This document shows, one piece after another, positions 1 through 7,139 of a stretch of 23,324 bases of DNA (its first letter is position 1; every line of letters starts with the position of its first letter). The stretch is from a virus. The notes under the pieces are model-generated. The model saw only the letters and a program-made list of their open reading frames with translations, was not told where the DNA came from and made no database searches. Location of the stretch: the IMG/VR virus record IMGVR_UViG_3300021960_009982, positions 1 to 23,324 of that record, one strand, 5' to 3'. A program made the translations under genes and the position numbers.

Positions 1-82
1 TGGTCGTGCTTATATCAGATGTGCGGCGAATGAAGTTAAACACTACGTTGTTCGCAATGGCGAAATGGTTGAGGTTGAATAA
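1..82 (+). CDS. C-terminal end of an upstream phage gene (partial)
   Basis: An open frame enters at the left edge (first full codon at base 2) and closes at TAA 80-82. It gives 26 residues ending in NGEMVEVE. The stop directly abuts the next gene (TAAATG), as expected of a co-transcribed, translationally coupled pair. Too little is present to assign a family. Confidence 0.6.
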   Translation, partial: GRAYIRCAANEVKHYVVRNGEMVEVE

Positions 83-832
83 ATGACTACTTTCGATTTT
101 GGTAACGGTCCAGTCCCTGCTCATAAGCATGCTTATGGTGGTGGTTGGGTTGCTGATACTGCTAGGGTAGCAGATACAGCTTATGTTGGTCCTGACGCTA
201 AGGTCTTTGACAATGCTCGAATCCATGGATATGCTCGGGTCTCTGGCGATGCTCGGGTCTATGAATATGCTCGGGTCTCTGGCGATGCTCAGGTCTTAGA
301 CACTGCTCGGGTCTATGGATGTGCTCATGTCTCTGGCGATGCTAAGGTCTCTGGCAATGCTAGGGTCTATGACAATGCTCTGGTCTATGACAATGCTTGG
401 GTCTATGGCAATGCTCGGGTCTTTGAAAAAGCTCAGGTCTTTGACGATGCTCAGGTCTATGGCGATGCTCGAGTCTTTGGCAAAGCTCGGGTCTTTGACT
501 ATGCTTGGACTTTTGACTATGCTCGAATCTCTAACGACGCTGAGGTAACAGAGGCTAAGGTGGCTGAGTTGAAAGCGCAGGTGGCTAGGGCGCGGCAGGA
601 TGTAGCCCAATTGTTCCAAAAGTACGCAGAGATGAGGTCATCCAGGTCGTTGCAGAAAGCCCGCGCCGAAGCAGCAGAGGCAAAGAACGCCAAGCTGCGG
701 GAGGCGTTGTCCTCTATCAAGTGGAAGTCTGCCGACAAGGACAACATGGAGTTTTCTACAACGATCACCTATTTTCAGATGGACAACATCCGCGAAGCCC
801 TATCCGAACACGAGAAAGAAGGTGGAGAATGA
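83..832 (+). CDS. Hexapeptide-repeat (left-handed beta-helix) phage protein with C-terminal coiled coil
   Basis: Protein of 249 residues. After a short leader containing GGGWVADTA, residues 25-156 form 22 consecutive hexads of the pattern (D/G)-x-A-R/x-V-x, the periodicity of left-handed beta-helix (hexapeptide) proteins, so about seven helical turns are predicted. Residues 157-220 are rich in Ala, Glu, Lys and Arg with heptad-like spacing and probably form a coiled coil, suggesting oligomerisation. Hexapeptide proteins of this kind occur in many phages without a settled role; a virion-associated or scaffold role is possible but not shown. No acyltransferase catalytic His is evident, so an enzyme is unlikely. 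The stop overlaps the next start (ATGA, 829-832). Confidence 0.85.
   Translation: MTTFDFGNGPVPAHKHAYGGGWVADTARVADTAYVGPDAKVFDNARIHGYARVSGDARVYEYARVSGDAQVLDTARVYGCAHVSGDAKVSGNARVYDNALVYDNAWVYGNARVFEKAQVFDDAQVYGDARVFGKARVFDYAWTFDYARISNDAEVTEAKVAELKAQVARARQDVAQLFQKYAEMRSSRSLQKARAEAAEAKNAKLREALSSIKWKSADKDNMEFSTTITYFQMDNIREALSEHEKEGGE
155..550 (+). repeat. In-gene tandem 18-bp repeats coding for hexapeptides
   Basis: Twenty-two 18-bp units encode the hexads of the beta-helix protein. Several units are nearly identical in DNA as well as protein, for example the recurring gctcgggtctctggcgatgc, with gct-cgg-gtc used again and again for Ala-Arg-Val. Such in-frame units can gain or lose copies by slippage or recombination without shifting the frame. 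Confidence 0.85.
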
Positions 833-1149
833 ACACACAGGATTTCATCAACAACGCAGAATACCTAATCCGTCAATGTCTCAATCAAAAAAACATTGAT
901 CCGATTATGGAAGCGTGGTTGCGTGACGCATGTCTTGATCTTGCAAAGGCAAGGGAAAAGGATATTCGAACTACTCAGATTCTGTGTAAGGCATTTCCAG
1001 AGAAGTCAGGTCATTTCTTCATTTGTGGTGAAGCAGGCGAAAAGGATAGTATGGGTTTGCCAGAGAAGATCATGGTCTGTCCTGCATATGGTCTAGATGG
1101 ATTTGCATCGTATAAGAAGGACAGAGACTATGACGCACCCGGATGGTAA
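829..1149 (+). CDS. Small phage protein of unknown function (106 aa)
   Basis: The start is taken at ATG 829, which overlaps the upstream stop (ATGA) and follows the ribosome-binding site GGTGGAG. An in-frame upstream ATG at 721 lies inside the previous gene and is not credible. The product begins MNTQDFINNAEYL, has a predicted helical N-terminal half and a C-terminal part with two Cys (HFFICGEAG, MVCPAYG). No family was recognised. The 3' end overlaps the next gene by about 20 bases. Confidence 0.7.
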   Translation: MNTQDFINNAEYLIRQCLNQKNIDPIMEAWLRDACLDLAKAREKDIRTTQILCKAFPEKSGHFFICGEAGEKDSMGLPEKIMVCPAYGLDGFASYKKDRDYDAPGW

Positions 1150-1330
1150 ATGGGCAATTAAGGTTCCTTTCCTCTGTGATGGGAAAGATACGGATAACTG
1201 GCTCTATGTTGTACAAGGTGATTCCAACTTCCATTTGGAGCCTATAACATATGATACATTTGAGGAAGCTGATGAAGCCGGAAAAATTTGGAAAATATAT
1301 GAAGTGGTATTATTTGATGGAGAAAAATGA
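1130..1330 (+). CDS. Small phage protein of unknown function (66 aa)
   Basis: The start at ATG 1130 (MTHPDGKWAIKV) follows the ribosome-binding site AAGAAGGA; an earlier in-frame ATG at 1097 has no such site and would extend the overlap with the previous gene. The product looks like a small beta-rich domain (WAIKVPFL, NWLYVVQGD) followed by a helix (TFEEADEAGKIWKIYEV). This arrangement is common in small phage proteins that report no function. Its stop is followed by 43 non-coding bases before the transporter genes. Confidence 0.65.
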   Translation: MTHPDGKWAIKVPFLCDGKDTDNWLYVVQGDSNFHLEPITYDTFEEADEAGKIWKIYEVVLFDGEK

Positions 1331-1373
1331 ACTTCGACCAATGCTCTCTTTAGCCAATGATGATGACTAAGTA

Positions 1374-2645
1374 ATGGAACTAATCTTTGCCATTGTACTT
1401 GGTGTAATTGTAGGAATTGGAGCCGGTTTGCTACCGGCCCTTCCTGTGTTTACGGGACCTATGCTTCTTTACTATTTTGTAAATGAGCAGTATTCTCTAC
1501 TTGCAATTCTCATCTTCTGGATGACGTCATATTGTGGTACTCAGTACTATGGATCTATTGCCACTATCACAACTGGTATACCTGGTGAAGAATCATCAGC
1601 AATCTACTTAAAAGATATCAGTGCTCTGACTCTGAATCAGAAACGAACTCTACTCTATGACACTGCACTTGGCAGTGCAATTGCTTCTATTGCAGCTCTC
1701 GTTCTCTTATGGGCTGCGATTCGATTTGGATCTGTTTCGATCTTTCCTTTCTTGCTTTCCCTTGAAGTTCAACTTACAGTTTTTGGCCTTGCTTTCTTTT
1801 CATTTCTGTTTATGAATAATGAACGACGATGGGTTATTCTCTTATGCATGATCTTTGGTCTATTACTCGGTCCAAGACAGAACTATTCATTACCTGATTA
1901 TTGGTATGACATAACCACACTTATGAATGGGTATACACTGTACATGGTTGTCCTTGGAACGGTGCTTATTCCATCGATCTTCTCAGAGTACTCAAACGTC
2001 ATATCACGCGACGTGCACGGAAAACCAGTGAAGGGTATAATCTCTCCATTCGTGTATCTGAGGGGAACACTGATCGGTTGTCTTGCTGGGCTTATACCTG
2101 GACCATCCGCTTCGATTGCTACTATGTATGCGTATCGATTTGAAAGGAATGTCTATAACAAAGTTACGTCAGCAGAAACAGCAAACAATGCTGCTGTCAT
2201 TACATGTATCATACCATTCTTTTTGCTTGGTCTACCAATCAATCAAAATACTCTGATCATGTCAAATATCATGGATCTCTATAGTATAAATATCATTGAC
2301 GAAATAGTAACGCATATCGATACTCTTGCGGTGATAATGCTTGGAGTTGTTTCGTTTTATTTCGTAATGAGTACACGTCTTATCGATGTGTATGCGCAAG
2401 CTGTAAGACTATTGCATGGTCAAATGAAATGGATCGTTCTAATCCTTCTATTGACTCTTATAGGAATGGATCTGTACTATACAGAAATTACGTATCTGAG
2501 ATATGGTATTCTGTTATCGTTCTTTACTCTTGTTGGTTTCATTCTTCAAAGATTGAACGTATCTCCAATTCCTTTTCTATTCTCAATAATCTTAGCAGAT
2601 AAAATCATCTGGCTGACAAGCCAAGCAATAAGGATATACTTATGA
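1374..2645 (+). CDS. tctA: TctA-family (tripartite tricarboxylate transporter) large permease subunit
   Basis: Protein of 423 residues with about ten to twelve hydrophobic segments. It carries both signatures of TctA permeases: the first repeat YGSIATITTGIPGEESS (residues 59-75, family pattern YGGSxTxILxxxPGE) and the second repeat GLIPGPSASIA (239-249) followed by SAETANNAA (266-274, family pattern PEAANNA) and FFLLGLPIN. TctA is the membrane channel of tripartite carboxylate uptake systems. Cellular TctA proteins are usually near 500 residues; this one is shorter, notably between the PGPSASIA and ETANNAA motifs, where the family's FGxGxxxG stretch is missing. There is no clear Shine-Dalgarno before ATG 1374. 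It overlaps by ATGA a TctC-like gene; no separate TctB gene is visible. Probably a host-derived auxiliary metabolic gene; substrate unknown. Confidence 0.88.
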   Translation: MELIFAIVLGVIVGIGAGLLPALPVFTGPMLLYYFVNEQYSLLAILIFWMTSYCGTQYYGSIATITTGIPGEESSAIYLKDISALTLNQKRTLLYDTALGSAIASIAALVLLWAAIRFGSVSIFPFLLSLEVQLTVFGLAFFSFLFMNNERRWVILLCMIFGLLLGPRQNYSLPDYWYDITTLMNGYTLYMVVLGTVLIPSIFSEYSNVISRDVHGKPVKGIISPFVYLRGTLIGCLAGLIPGPSASIATMYAYRFERNVYNKVTSAETANNAAVITCIIPFFLLGLPINQNTLIMSNIMDLYSINIIDEIVTHIDTLAVIMLGVVSFYFVMSTRLIDVYAQAVRLLHGQMKWIVLILLLTLIGMDLYYTEITYLRYGILLSFFTLVGFILQRLNVSPIPFLFSIILADKIIWLTSQAIRIYL

Positions 2646-3508
2646 TCGATAAACATATGAAAGTTGGACTATGCGTGGTTGGAATCGTATTGATCCTTGT
2701 TGGTGCATTAGTCTATGCATCTAATCAACCAAGAGATCCAGAAACATTTAAAGACTATGTGGTGATTAACCAATCGTCAAAAGCTTCTCCTGCTGGCGTG
2801 TTTGCAAATGCAGTTAAAAGAAGCTTAAACGCGGGTTGGTATCAATCTTCTGATTGTACTGATGCGGCTCGTAAATTTAAGGAAACACCAAATGCTCTTA
2901 TGGTTTGGAATTCTTCTGTTGCCTTTGCTGCAGCAAACAAAGGACTTGAAGGATGCCAACTCTCTGACTTTGGATCTGTTAAACCTGTAATGGTCTCAAA
3001 GACATATATGTCTATTTGTCATTTGCCAAATAAAGAAGTACCATTCAAGCAAGGTGCAACTCTTGGCATGGCATCAATGTATGCTGTTCCAAAGCATGAA
3101 GCTCAATGGGGTGGAACCGTAAAGCTTATTCCATACTCTGGTTCAAAGACTGTTCTTCAGTCTCTAAGAGCTGGCAATATTGACTGGGGATGGATGGGAC
3201 AAGGTTTAGCGTTAAAGAATTCAGAGTTTATTATGTGTCCATACACCACGAATCCAGTAGGTTCCGAAGATCAGAGATGGATTGGTCATGAAGTGCCTGG
3301 ACTTACAATTGGAAACTTTACCATTAACATCGTAGTTATGAGTAACAACATGTTGGATACACATAAACTCAGAAACAATCTTTATAGAGATAAAGAGTTT
3401 GTGAAATATATTGAGACTTCTGCTATGTGGCCTAATTGGAATCCATTGCCTAGTAATATCGATAAGATTCAGTCGTATGTAAAAACTATGGTAAAGACAT
3501 GGAAATAA
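2642..3508 (+). CDS. Membrane-anchored TctC-like solute-binding protein
   Basis: Protein of 288 residues. Residues 7-27 form one strong hydrophobic segment (VGLCVVGIVLILVGALVYAS), acting as uncleaved anchor or signal peptide, so the remainder should lie in the periplasm. The stretch around residues 160-190 (KLIPYSGSKTVLQSLRAGNIDWGW) resembles the TctC/Bug pattern VPYKGxxxALxxLLxGxVD, and SSKASPAGVFANAVKRSL resembles its N-terminal ligand-loop region. Overall similarity is weak, so the assignment rests largely on position: it overlaps the tctA stop by ATGA. TctC proteins bind carboxylates and deliver them to TctA/TctB. Four Cys in the exported part could form disulphides. Start ATG 2642 follows an AAGGA site; ATG 2657 is an alternative. 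Confidence 0.6.
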   Translation: MIDKHMKVGLCVVGIVLILVGALVYASNQPRDPETFKDYVVINQSSKASPAGVFANAVKRSLNAGWYQSSDCTDAARKFKETPNALMVWNSSVAFAAANKGLEGCQLSDFGSVKPVMVSKTYMSICHLPNKEVPFKQGATLGMASMYAVPKHEAQWGGTVKLIPYSGSKTVLQSLRAGNIDWGWMGQGLALKNSEFIMCPYTTNPVGSEDQRWIGHEVPGLTIGNFTINIVVMSNNMLDTHKLRNNLYRDKEFVKYIETSAMWPNWNPLPSNIDKIQSYVKTMVKTWK

Positions 3509-3759
3509 AGGATCTCATAGAGTTTCTAAAAAATGATGTTCGCAACATCTCTTATATGGATATACTTGATAGAAAGGTTAACCTAAATGGCGTAACCCTT
3601 TTGAAAGATTACTGGAAAGATAGTCCTCTATATCCATCATTGTTCGAACCCTTGAATCCTGTTAATCCGGATCGTCTACCAGTATGGTGGATTAAATCTT
3701 CTTGTTGGATAACAATTCCGGTGAAAAAAGTTGTTTACATTGGTAGCAAACTATGTTAG
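3499..3759 (+). CDS. Small protein of unknown function after the transporter pair (86 aa)
   Basis: The gene overlaps the end of the TctC-like gene by 10 bases, which supports co-translation. The product is soluble-looking, begins MEIKDLIEFLKNDVRNI and contains PVWWIKSSCWITIPVKK. No transmembrane helix is visible, so it does not look like the missing TctB subunit (a small four-helix membrane protein). No family was recognised. Its last codons hold the -10 of the next promoter: the stop TAG 3757-3759 is the first half of TAGAAT. Confidence 0.6.
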   Translation: MEIKDLIEFLKNDVRNISYMDILDRKVNLNGVTLLKDYWKDSPLYPSLFEPLNPVNPDRLPVWWIKSSCWITIPVKKVVYIGSKLC

Positions 3760-3762
3760 AAT
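3734..3762 (+). promoter_or_regulatory. Sigma70-type promoter with extended -10 (P1)
   Basis: TTTACA (3734-3739), a 17-bp spacer and TAGAAT (3757-3762) preceded by TATGT, giving an extended -10. The same layout recurs at 5983-6011 and 8649-8677. It lies 28 bp before ATG 3790, which has a good GGAAGGA site. Confidence 0.8.
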
Positions 3763-3789
3763 CTAAAAATAACGGAAGGAACTTGCATT

Positions 3790-4083
3790 ATGGCAAAAGG
3801 TAAGAAGAGTAGCGGCAAGCATTACACCTCAAAGGGTGAACGCCGCAATGTGAATAAGAAGGTTACTAATGCGCTTCGGCGTGACTACATTGCAAACCAA
3901 CAGCTGGCTCGTGTTAACAACCAGCTTGACGCATGGATCAAAGGTAAGAACGTAGTCCTTACCGTTCAAAATCCTAATAAGAACGAAACCGCTAAACGGT
4001 TTATCAAAGTACGTGCCGTCGACTACTGGGGTCGTCCTGGTCAGAAGATGATGTTCAAAAGCAATGAAGGAGAAGCAGCATGA
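3790..4083 (+). CDS. Basic small phage protein of unknown function (97 aa)
   Basis: First gene behind promoter P1, with a strong ribosome-binding site (GGAAGGA). The product is highly basic at its N-terminus (MAKGKKSSGKHYTSKGERRN), then has a probable helix (TNALRRDYIANQQLARVNNQLDAW) and a beta-type C-terminal part (VLTVQNPNKNETAKRFIKVRAVDYW). Position directly after an early-type promoter and the charge fit a nucleic-acid-binding early protein, but no family was recognised. Ends in an ATGA overlap with the next gene. Confidence 0.7.
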   Translation: MAKGKKSSGKHYTSKGERRNVNKKVTNALRRDYIANQQLARVNNQLDAWIKGKNVVLTVQNPNKNETAKRFIKVRAVDYWGRPGQKMMFKSNEGEAA

Positions 4084-4598
4084 AGATTCTAATCACAGCA
4101 ACTTTAGTAGCTACCCTAGTATCTACTACAGCTTTAGCTAGTTCAAAGACGATTGCTGCAACAGTTACTGAGGTTACGCCTCAGTATAAGACTATTACTG
4201 TACAGCATCCGTATCAGGATTGCAGTATTACCTATCAGAACCAGACCACTACGCATAACAACTATGACCCAGGCGATGCACTTATTGGTGGTATCATTGG
4301 TGGCGTTATTGGTAACCAGTTTGGTAAAGGCAATGGTAAGGCTGTAACTACTGGTGTTGGTGTACTACTTGGTAGTCAAATTGGAGCCCGACATAGTGGT
4401 CACTCTTATGGGACTACCTCTCAGGTTCCAGTTCGAACCTGTGTAACTCGATATAACTTCACTGAAGAAAATCAGTTCATGGGTAATGTTATTCGATGGG
4501 AAGCAGTTGATGGAGTCACTGGCTCTTTTCAGACTACACGTCCATATCGAGTTGGTGATAGCATAAATGTAAGGGTGAATTATAGTGTCCAATGGTAA
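4080..4598 (+). CDS. Exported glycine-zipper protein (17-kDa surface antigen-like)
   Basis: Protein of 172 residues. Residues 1-20 are a signal peptide with a cleavage site after ALA (no lipobox Cys). Residues 65-102 form a glycine zipper, GDALIGGIIGGVIGNQFGKG then VTTGVGVLLGSQIG, as in the 2TM glycine-zipper domain of Rickettsia 17-kDa antigen, SlyB and similar outer-membrane-associated proteins. The flanking exported regions contain two Cys (QDCSI and VRTCV) that could pair. In the host such proteins sit in the envelope. On a phage it may alter the envelope during infection or at lysis, or block superinfection; this is inference. Overlaps its neighbours at both ends. Confidence 0.8.
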   Translation: MKILITATLVATLVSTTALASSKTIAATVTEVTPQYKTITVQHPYQDCSITYQNQTTTHNNYDPGDALIGGIIGGVIGNQFGKGNGKAVTTGVGVLLGSQIGARHSGHSYGTTSQVPVRTCVTRYNFTEENQFMGNVIRWEAVDGVTGSFQTTRPYRVGDSINVRVNYSVQW

Positions 4599-4893
4599 TG
4601 TGATTGATATTGATGAAGCAGTAGACTATTTGCGCTACTACGTCTGTGAAATTCAGTTTAAGAAGAAGGATGGATCTACTCGAGTACTACAAGGTACTCT
4701 TGATCCATTCTTCTTTCCAGCAGTAGAAGATGGTAAAGAGGCTACTACTTCTGAACGTAAAAAGAATGATAATGTACTTGCCGTGTGGGATACAGAAAAC
4801 AATGGATGGCGCTCATTCATTTGGAATAATATGATCTCATTCAAGGTTCCATTTACTCCTGAACCTCTAGAGTATGCGGGACCGCTGCAATGA
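4585..4893 (+). CDS. DUF2693/WYL_2-like SH3-fold phage protein
   Basis: Protein of 102 residues using a GTG start (4585) behind AAGGGTG. The pattern VCEIQFKKKDGSTRVLQGTL (residues 20-39), then VLAVWDTENNGWRSFIWNNM (residues 68-87), matches what I recall of the DUF2693 (WYL_2, Sm-like/SH3 beta-barrel) family, common in T4-like phages: an edge strand ending in a TL motif, and a VWD...WRSF motif near the C-terminus. Function in phages is not established; the related WYL fold binds ligands or nucleic acid. It overlaps the gene before by 14 bases and the next by ATGA. Confidence 0.75.
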   Translation: MSNGNVIDIDEAVDYLRYYVCEIQFKKKDGSTRVLQGTLDPFFFPAVEDGKEATTSERKKNDNVLAVWDTENNGWRSFIWNNMISFKVPFTPEPLEYAGPLQ

Positions 4894-5921
4894 CTAGCCT
4901 CAAAGTACTTGACTCAAAAGCTACTATGAAAAAGTCTTTGCCACCAACATTTCAGATGGGTGGCACTGAATATGGTACAGTAACTGATAATGGAATCATC
5001 TCCGGAGCTAAGGGTGGCACGGAGATGATGTATGAAAAGCTCATGGAACGGGTTAATCCTAACCTGACCGGAGCTTTCAATTTTATCTGTTCTAGAGTTC
5101 GAGACCTTGATCCAAATAAACCAAACATTCTTTGGCTTCATGATACATGGGATGATCCAGAGTCGCAACATCTAAAAGATGAGAATTCTAGACAGAGATT
5201 TGCCAAGCTGGTCTTTGTGTCAAATCATCAAATGAATACCTATATGCTTGCTCATGGTATAAAGCCTAGCGAGTGTGCGGTGATGCTGAATGCAATTGAC
5301 CCTATTGAACCACATCAAAAAGACATGAGCGTGATCAGATGTGTTTATCATACCACACCTCATCGTGGATTAGAACTTCTAGTCCCTGTTTTTGAGTGGT
5401 TGATTAAGCAGCCAAATATGCCTAAACTTCATTTGGATGTATATTCATCATTTGCTATCTACAATCGTAAGCAATCGGATCAGCCATATGAGCAACTCTT
5501 TGAGAGAATCCGTAACCATCCAAACATGACTTATCATGGTAGTCAACCAAATGATGTAGTACGTGAAGCTCTTAAGAAGGCTCATATCTTTGCTTATCCA
5601 AACATTTGGCCTGAGACTGGTTGTATTGCCGCTATGGAAGCTATGAGTGCTGGATGCGCTATAGTAACCAATAACAATGCAGCTCTCTATGAGACTCTAG
5701 GCGGCTTTGGTATGTCCTATCAGTATGATGAAGATCCAAATAGGCATGCCAATACCTTTGCTCATGTTATGCAGGTCGTCATTCAAAATCTACAGACTGA
5801 AATGCTACAGCAAAAATTACAGTTCCAGAAGATCTGGGCTGATAATATGTACTCATGGGATCGTAGAGCTAGTGAATGGGAAGGCCTTTTAGAGCATCTT
5901 CTTAATCAGAAAAATCAATAA
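4890..5921 (+). CDS. GT4-type (group 1) glycosyltransferase
   Basis: Protein of 343 residues with a GT-B layout. The N-terminal half carries GGTEMMYE (42-49) and ILWLHDTW (80-87). The C-terminal half has the donor-site elements HTTPHRGLELL (144-154, with an RGL at the position common in GT4) and IWPETGCIAAMEAMSAGCAIV (219-239), containing the E-x7-E motif at E222 and E230. It should transfer a sugar from a nucleotide donor. The acceptor is unknown: phage DNA (as with glucosylated or hypermodified bases), a virion protein or host surface glycan are all possible. Linked to its upstream neighbour by ATGA; followed by a terminator. Confidence 0.85.
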   Translation: MTSLKVLDSKATMKKSLPPTFQMGGTEYGTVTDNGIISGAKGGTEMMYEKLMERVNPNLTGAFNFICSRVRDLDPNKPNILWLHDTWDDPESQHLKDENSRQRFAKLVFVSNHQMNTYMLAHGIKPSECAVMLNAIDPIEPHQKDMSVIRCVYHTTPHRGLELLVPVFEWLIKQPNMPKLHLDVYSSFAIYNRKQSDQPYEQLFERIRNHPNMTYHGSQPNDVVREALKKAHIFAYPNIWPETGCIAAMEAMSAGCAIVTNNNAALYETLGGFGMSYQYDEDPNRHANTFAHVMQVVIQNLQTEMLQQKLQFQKIWADNMYSWDRRASEWEGLLEHLLNQKNQ

Positions 5922-5950
5922 CATCTCCTAAGCCATTGATTTCGTTCAAT

Positions 5951-5981
5951 AAAAAAAAAATCACTTTGAGGTGATTTTTTT
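5951..5981 (+). terminator. Rho-independent terminator (possibly bidirectional)
   Basis: An A-tract (5951-5960) and TCAC pair with GTGA and a T-tract (5971-5981) around the loop TTTGAG, giving about 11 bp of stem. It ends the unit that includes the glycosyltransferase. The T-tract abuts the -35 of the next promoter. Confidence 0.8.
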
Positions 5982-5982
5982 G

Positions 5983-6011
5983 TTTACATTTGCTGTGCTT
6001 TATGGTAGAAT
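5983..6011 (+). promoter_or_regulatory. Sigma70-type promoter with extended -10 (P2)
   Basis: TTTACA (5983-5988), 17-bp spacer, TAGAAT (6006-6011) preceded by TATGG. It follows the terminator directly, so a new transcript begins near 6018. That makes the ATG at 6018 leaderless and supports ATG 6045 as the true start. Confidence 0.85.
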
Positions 6012-6044
6012 CTAACTATGATAAAGAAATGTAAAGGAAACGAA

Positions 6045-6404
6045 ATGAAAAGCTTCAAGCTCTATCAGATCAACCTCACCAACGAGGAAGTTGATATCGT
6101 TAATGCCAAAGGTCATGATGCTCTGCCTAAGAACAAGCTTCGCCTAAAGCTTACGATGCCTTCTGGTAAGATTGATCCCATGCTTGTCAAGATCGGCTTC
6201 TCAAAAGGTTACTTTGAGCATGTTAGTAACATCACTGCTAATAGCCTCGAAGGAGTCTTTGAGGTTGGTAACATTGGCCCTGAAGAGAACATTGAGCGTT
6301 TAGCTCCAATGCATTCAGTCAGTGTTGGCGATGTTGTTGAAGACATGGATGGCAAACTCCATGTAGTAGCTAGCTTTGGATTTGAGGAGATTGTATGGCA
6401 ATGA
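6045..6404 (+). CDS. Phage protein of unknown function (119 aa)
   Basis: ATG 6045 (MKSFKLYQINL) is chosen over ATG 6018 because it follows AAAGGAAA by a proper distance and the promoter places the transcript start near 6018. The N-terminus (KSFKLYQINLTNEEVDIVNA) and the C-terminal module (HSVSVGDVVEDMDGKLHVVASFGFEEI) look like small phage domains in which an SVGDV strand is followed by a FGFEEI end, somewhat like the YodL-type module. The similarity is recalled, not tested. First gene after promoter P2, hence probably early. Confidence 0.7.
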   Translation: MKSFKLYQINLTNEEVDIVNAKGHDALPKNKLRLKLTMPSGKIDPMLVKIGFSKGYFEHVSNITANSLEGVFEVGNIGPEENIERLAPMHSVSVGDVVEDMDGKLHVVASFGFEEIVWQ

Positions 6405-6892
6405 CGATTTATGTAGACATGGATGGTGTCATTGCCGACTTCTTCAAGGAGTTGGCAAGCCATCATGGTGTTGATCACTGGAAGGATATTCCAGATAAAG
6501 AAGAGTCTATCAGACAACTTCAGGGAACTGACTTCTTTGGTCGGCTTCCAAAGTTCAAAACGTCTGATGAACTCATTGAATTTGTGGATGAAGTTACGGA
6601 TGGCAAATGGTGCATCCTCTCTTCTCCTCTTCGTGGTGACTATGATAACAGTTCTTTCTGGAAACAGGAGTGGCTGTCTAAACATGGTTACAAACCTAAG
6701 GAGGCAATCTTCACGGGTCGCAAAGAAAAATATGCGGTCAAAGCAGATGGTACTCCAAACATTCTAATTGATGATCGTCATCAGAATATCGATCGTTGGA
6801 TTAAAGCTGGTGGTGTAGGTATTCGCTATCAAGCCAATGAACATACTCTAGAAGGTCTCAAGGAGATGGTAAATGCCGTACTATCAAAATAA
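6395..6892 (+). CDS. HAD-family 5'(3')-deoxyribonucleotidase-like phosphatase
   Basis: Protein of 165 residues. Motif I DMDGVIADF (8-16) has the nucleophile Asp8 and acid/base Asp10 in the DxDGVxxD form of the NT5C deoxyribonucleotidase branch. CILSSPL (about 72-78) fits motif II, and NILIDDR (about 122-128) with its paired Asp fits the metal-binding motif IV. Such enzymes remove the 5' phosphate from deoxynucleoside monophosphates; in a phage this could adjust nucleotide pools or remove an unmodified nucleotide. The start at 6395 has GAGGAGA five bases upstream; ATG 6401, overlapping the preceding stop, is the alternative (MTIYVDMDG). Confidence 0.85.
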   Translation: MAMTIYVDMDGVIADFFKELASHHGVDHWKDIPDKEESIRQLQGTDFFGRLPKFKTSDELIEFVDEVTDGKWCILSSPLRGDYDNSSFWKQEWLSKHGYKPKEAIFTGRKEKYAVKADGTPNILIDDRHQNIDRWIKAGGVGIRYQANEHTLEGLKEMVNAVLSK

Positions 6893-7139
6893 ACAAGCTG
6901 AACCAAGTCCATCGTACTATGCATTCTCGGTTCTAACTGATCGAGGATTGTATAGATACTATGCAACCTTTATTGAAAATGTGAAGAGCATCGATAAAAT
7001 CAGTCACGTTCTGTGCGCGCCTGATGGAGTTATACATATTCTTCCAGCTGATGCTTGGGGAATTGGTTGCTTTCCAAGTCAAATGACTCTCAAAGAGTAT
7101 ATTATGAAGGAGATTGAGAATGGCACTGACTGCGCTTAG
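6873..7139 (+). CDS. Small phage protein of unknown function (88 aa)
   Basis: Overlaps the end of the HAD gene by 20 bases and is preceded by AAGGAGA. The product is aromatic at the N-terminus (MPYYQNKQAEPSPSYYAF), followed by an alternating beta pattern (RGLYRYYATFIENV, GVIHILPADAWGIGCF) and a terminal helix (LKEYIMKEIEN). No family was recognised. It overlaps the following gene by 20 bases. Confidence 0.7.
   Translation: MPYYQNKQAEPSPSYYAFSVLTDRGLYRYYATFIENVKSIDKISHVLCAPDGVIHILPADAWGIGCFPSQMTLKEYIMKEIENGTDCA

Noticed and set aside
296-619. Long open frames on the other frames and strand across the hexapeptide repeats
   Set aside because: They are produced by the 18-bp periodicity (length divisible by three keeps every frame open) and encode low-complexity mirror repeats.
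1327-1353. Nine-codon frame MNFDQCSL overlapping the stop at 1330
   Set aside because: ATGA overlap but only eight residues and no support for translation; may only serve coupling, if anything.
2285-2292. TATAAATA inside the tctA coding region
   Set aside because: Lies deep in a coding sequence with no gene start following; in DNA this AT-rich a few chance matches are expected.
4425-4445. GGTTC...GTTCGAACC resembling a tRNA T-arm
   Set aside because: Lies within the glycine-zipper coding region and no acceptor, D or anticodon arms surround it.
5996-6002. TGCTTTA resembling a T4 MotA (middle promoter) box
   Set aside because: It falls between -35 and -10 of promoter P2, not near -30, and the -35 hexamer is already good, so MotA use is not indicated.
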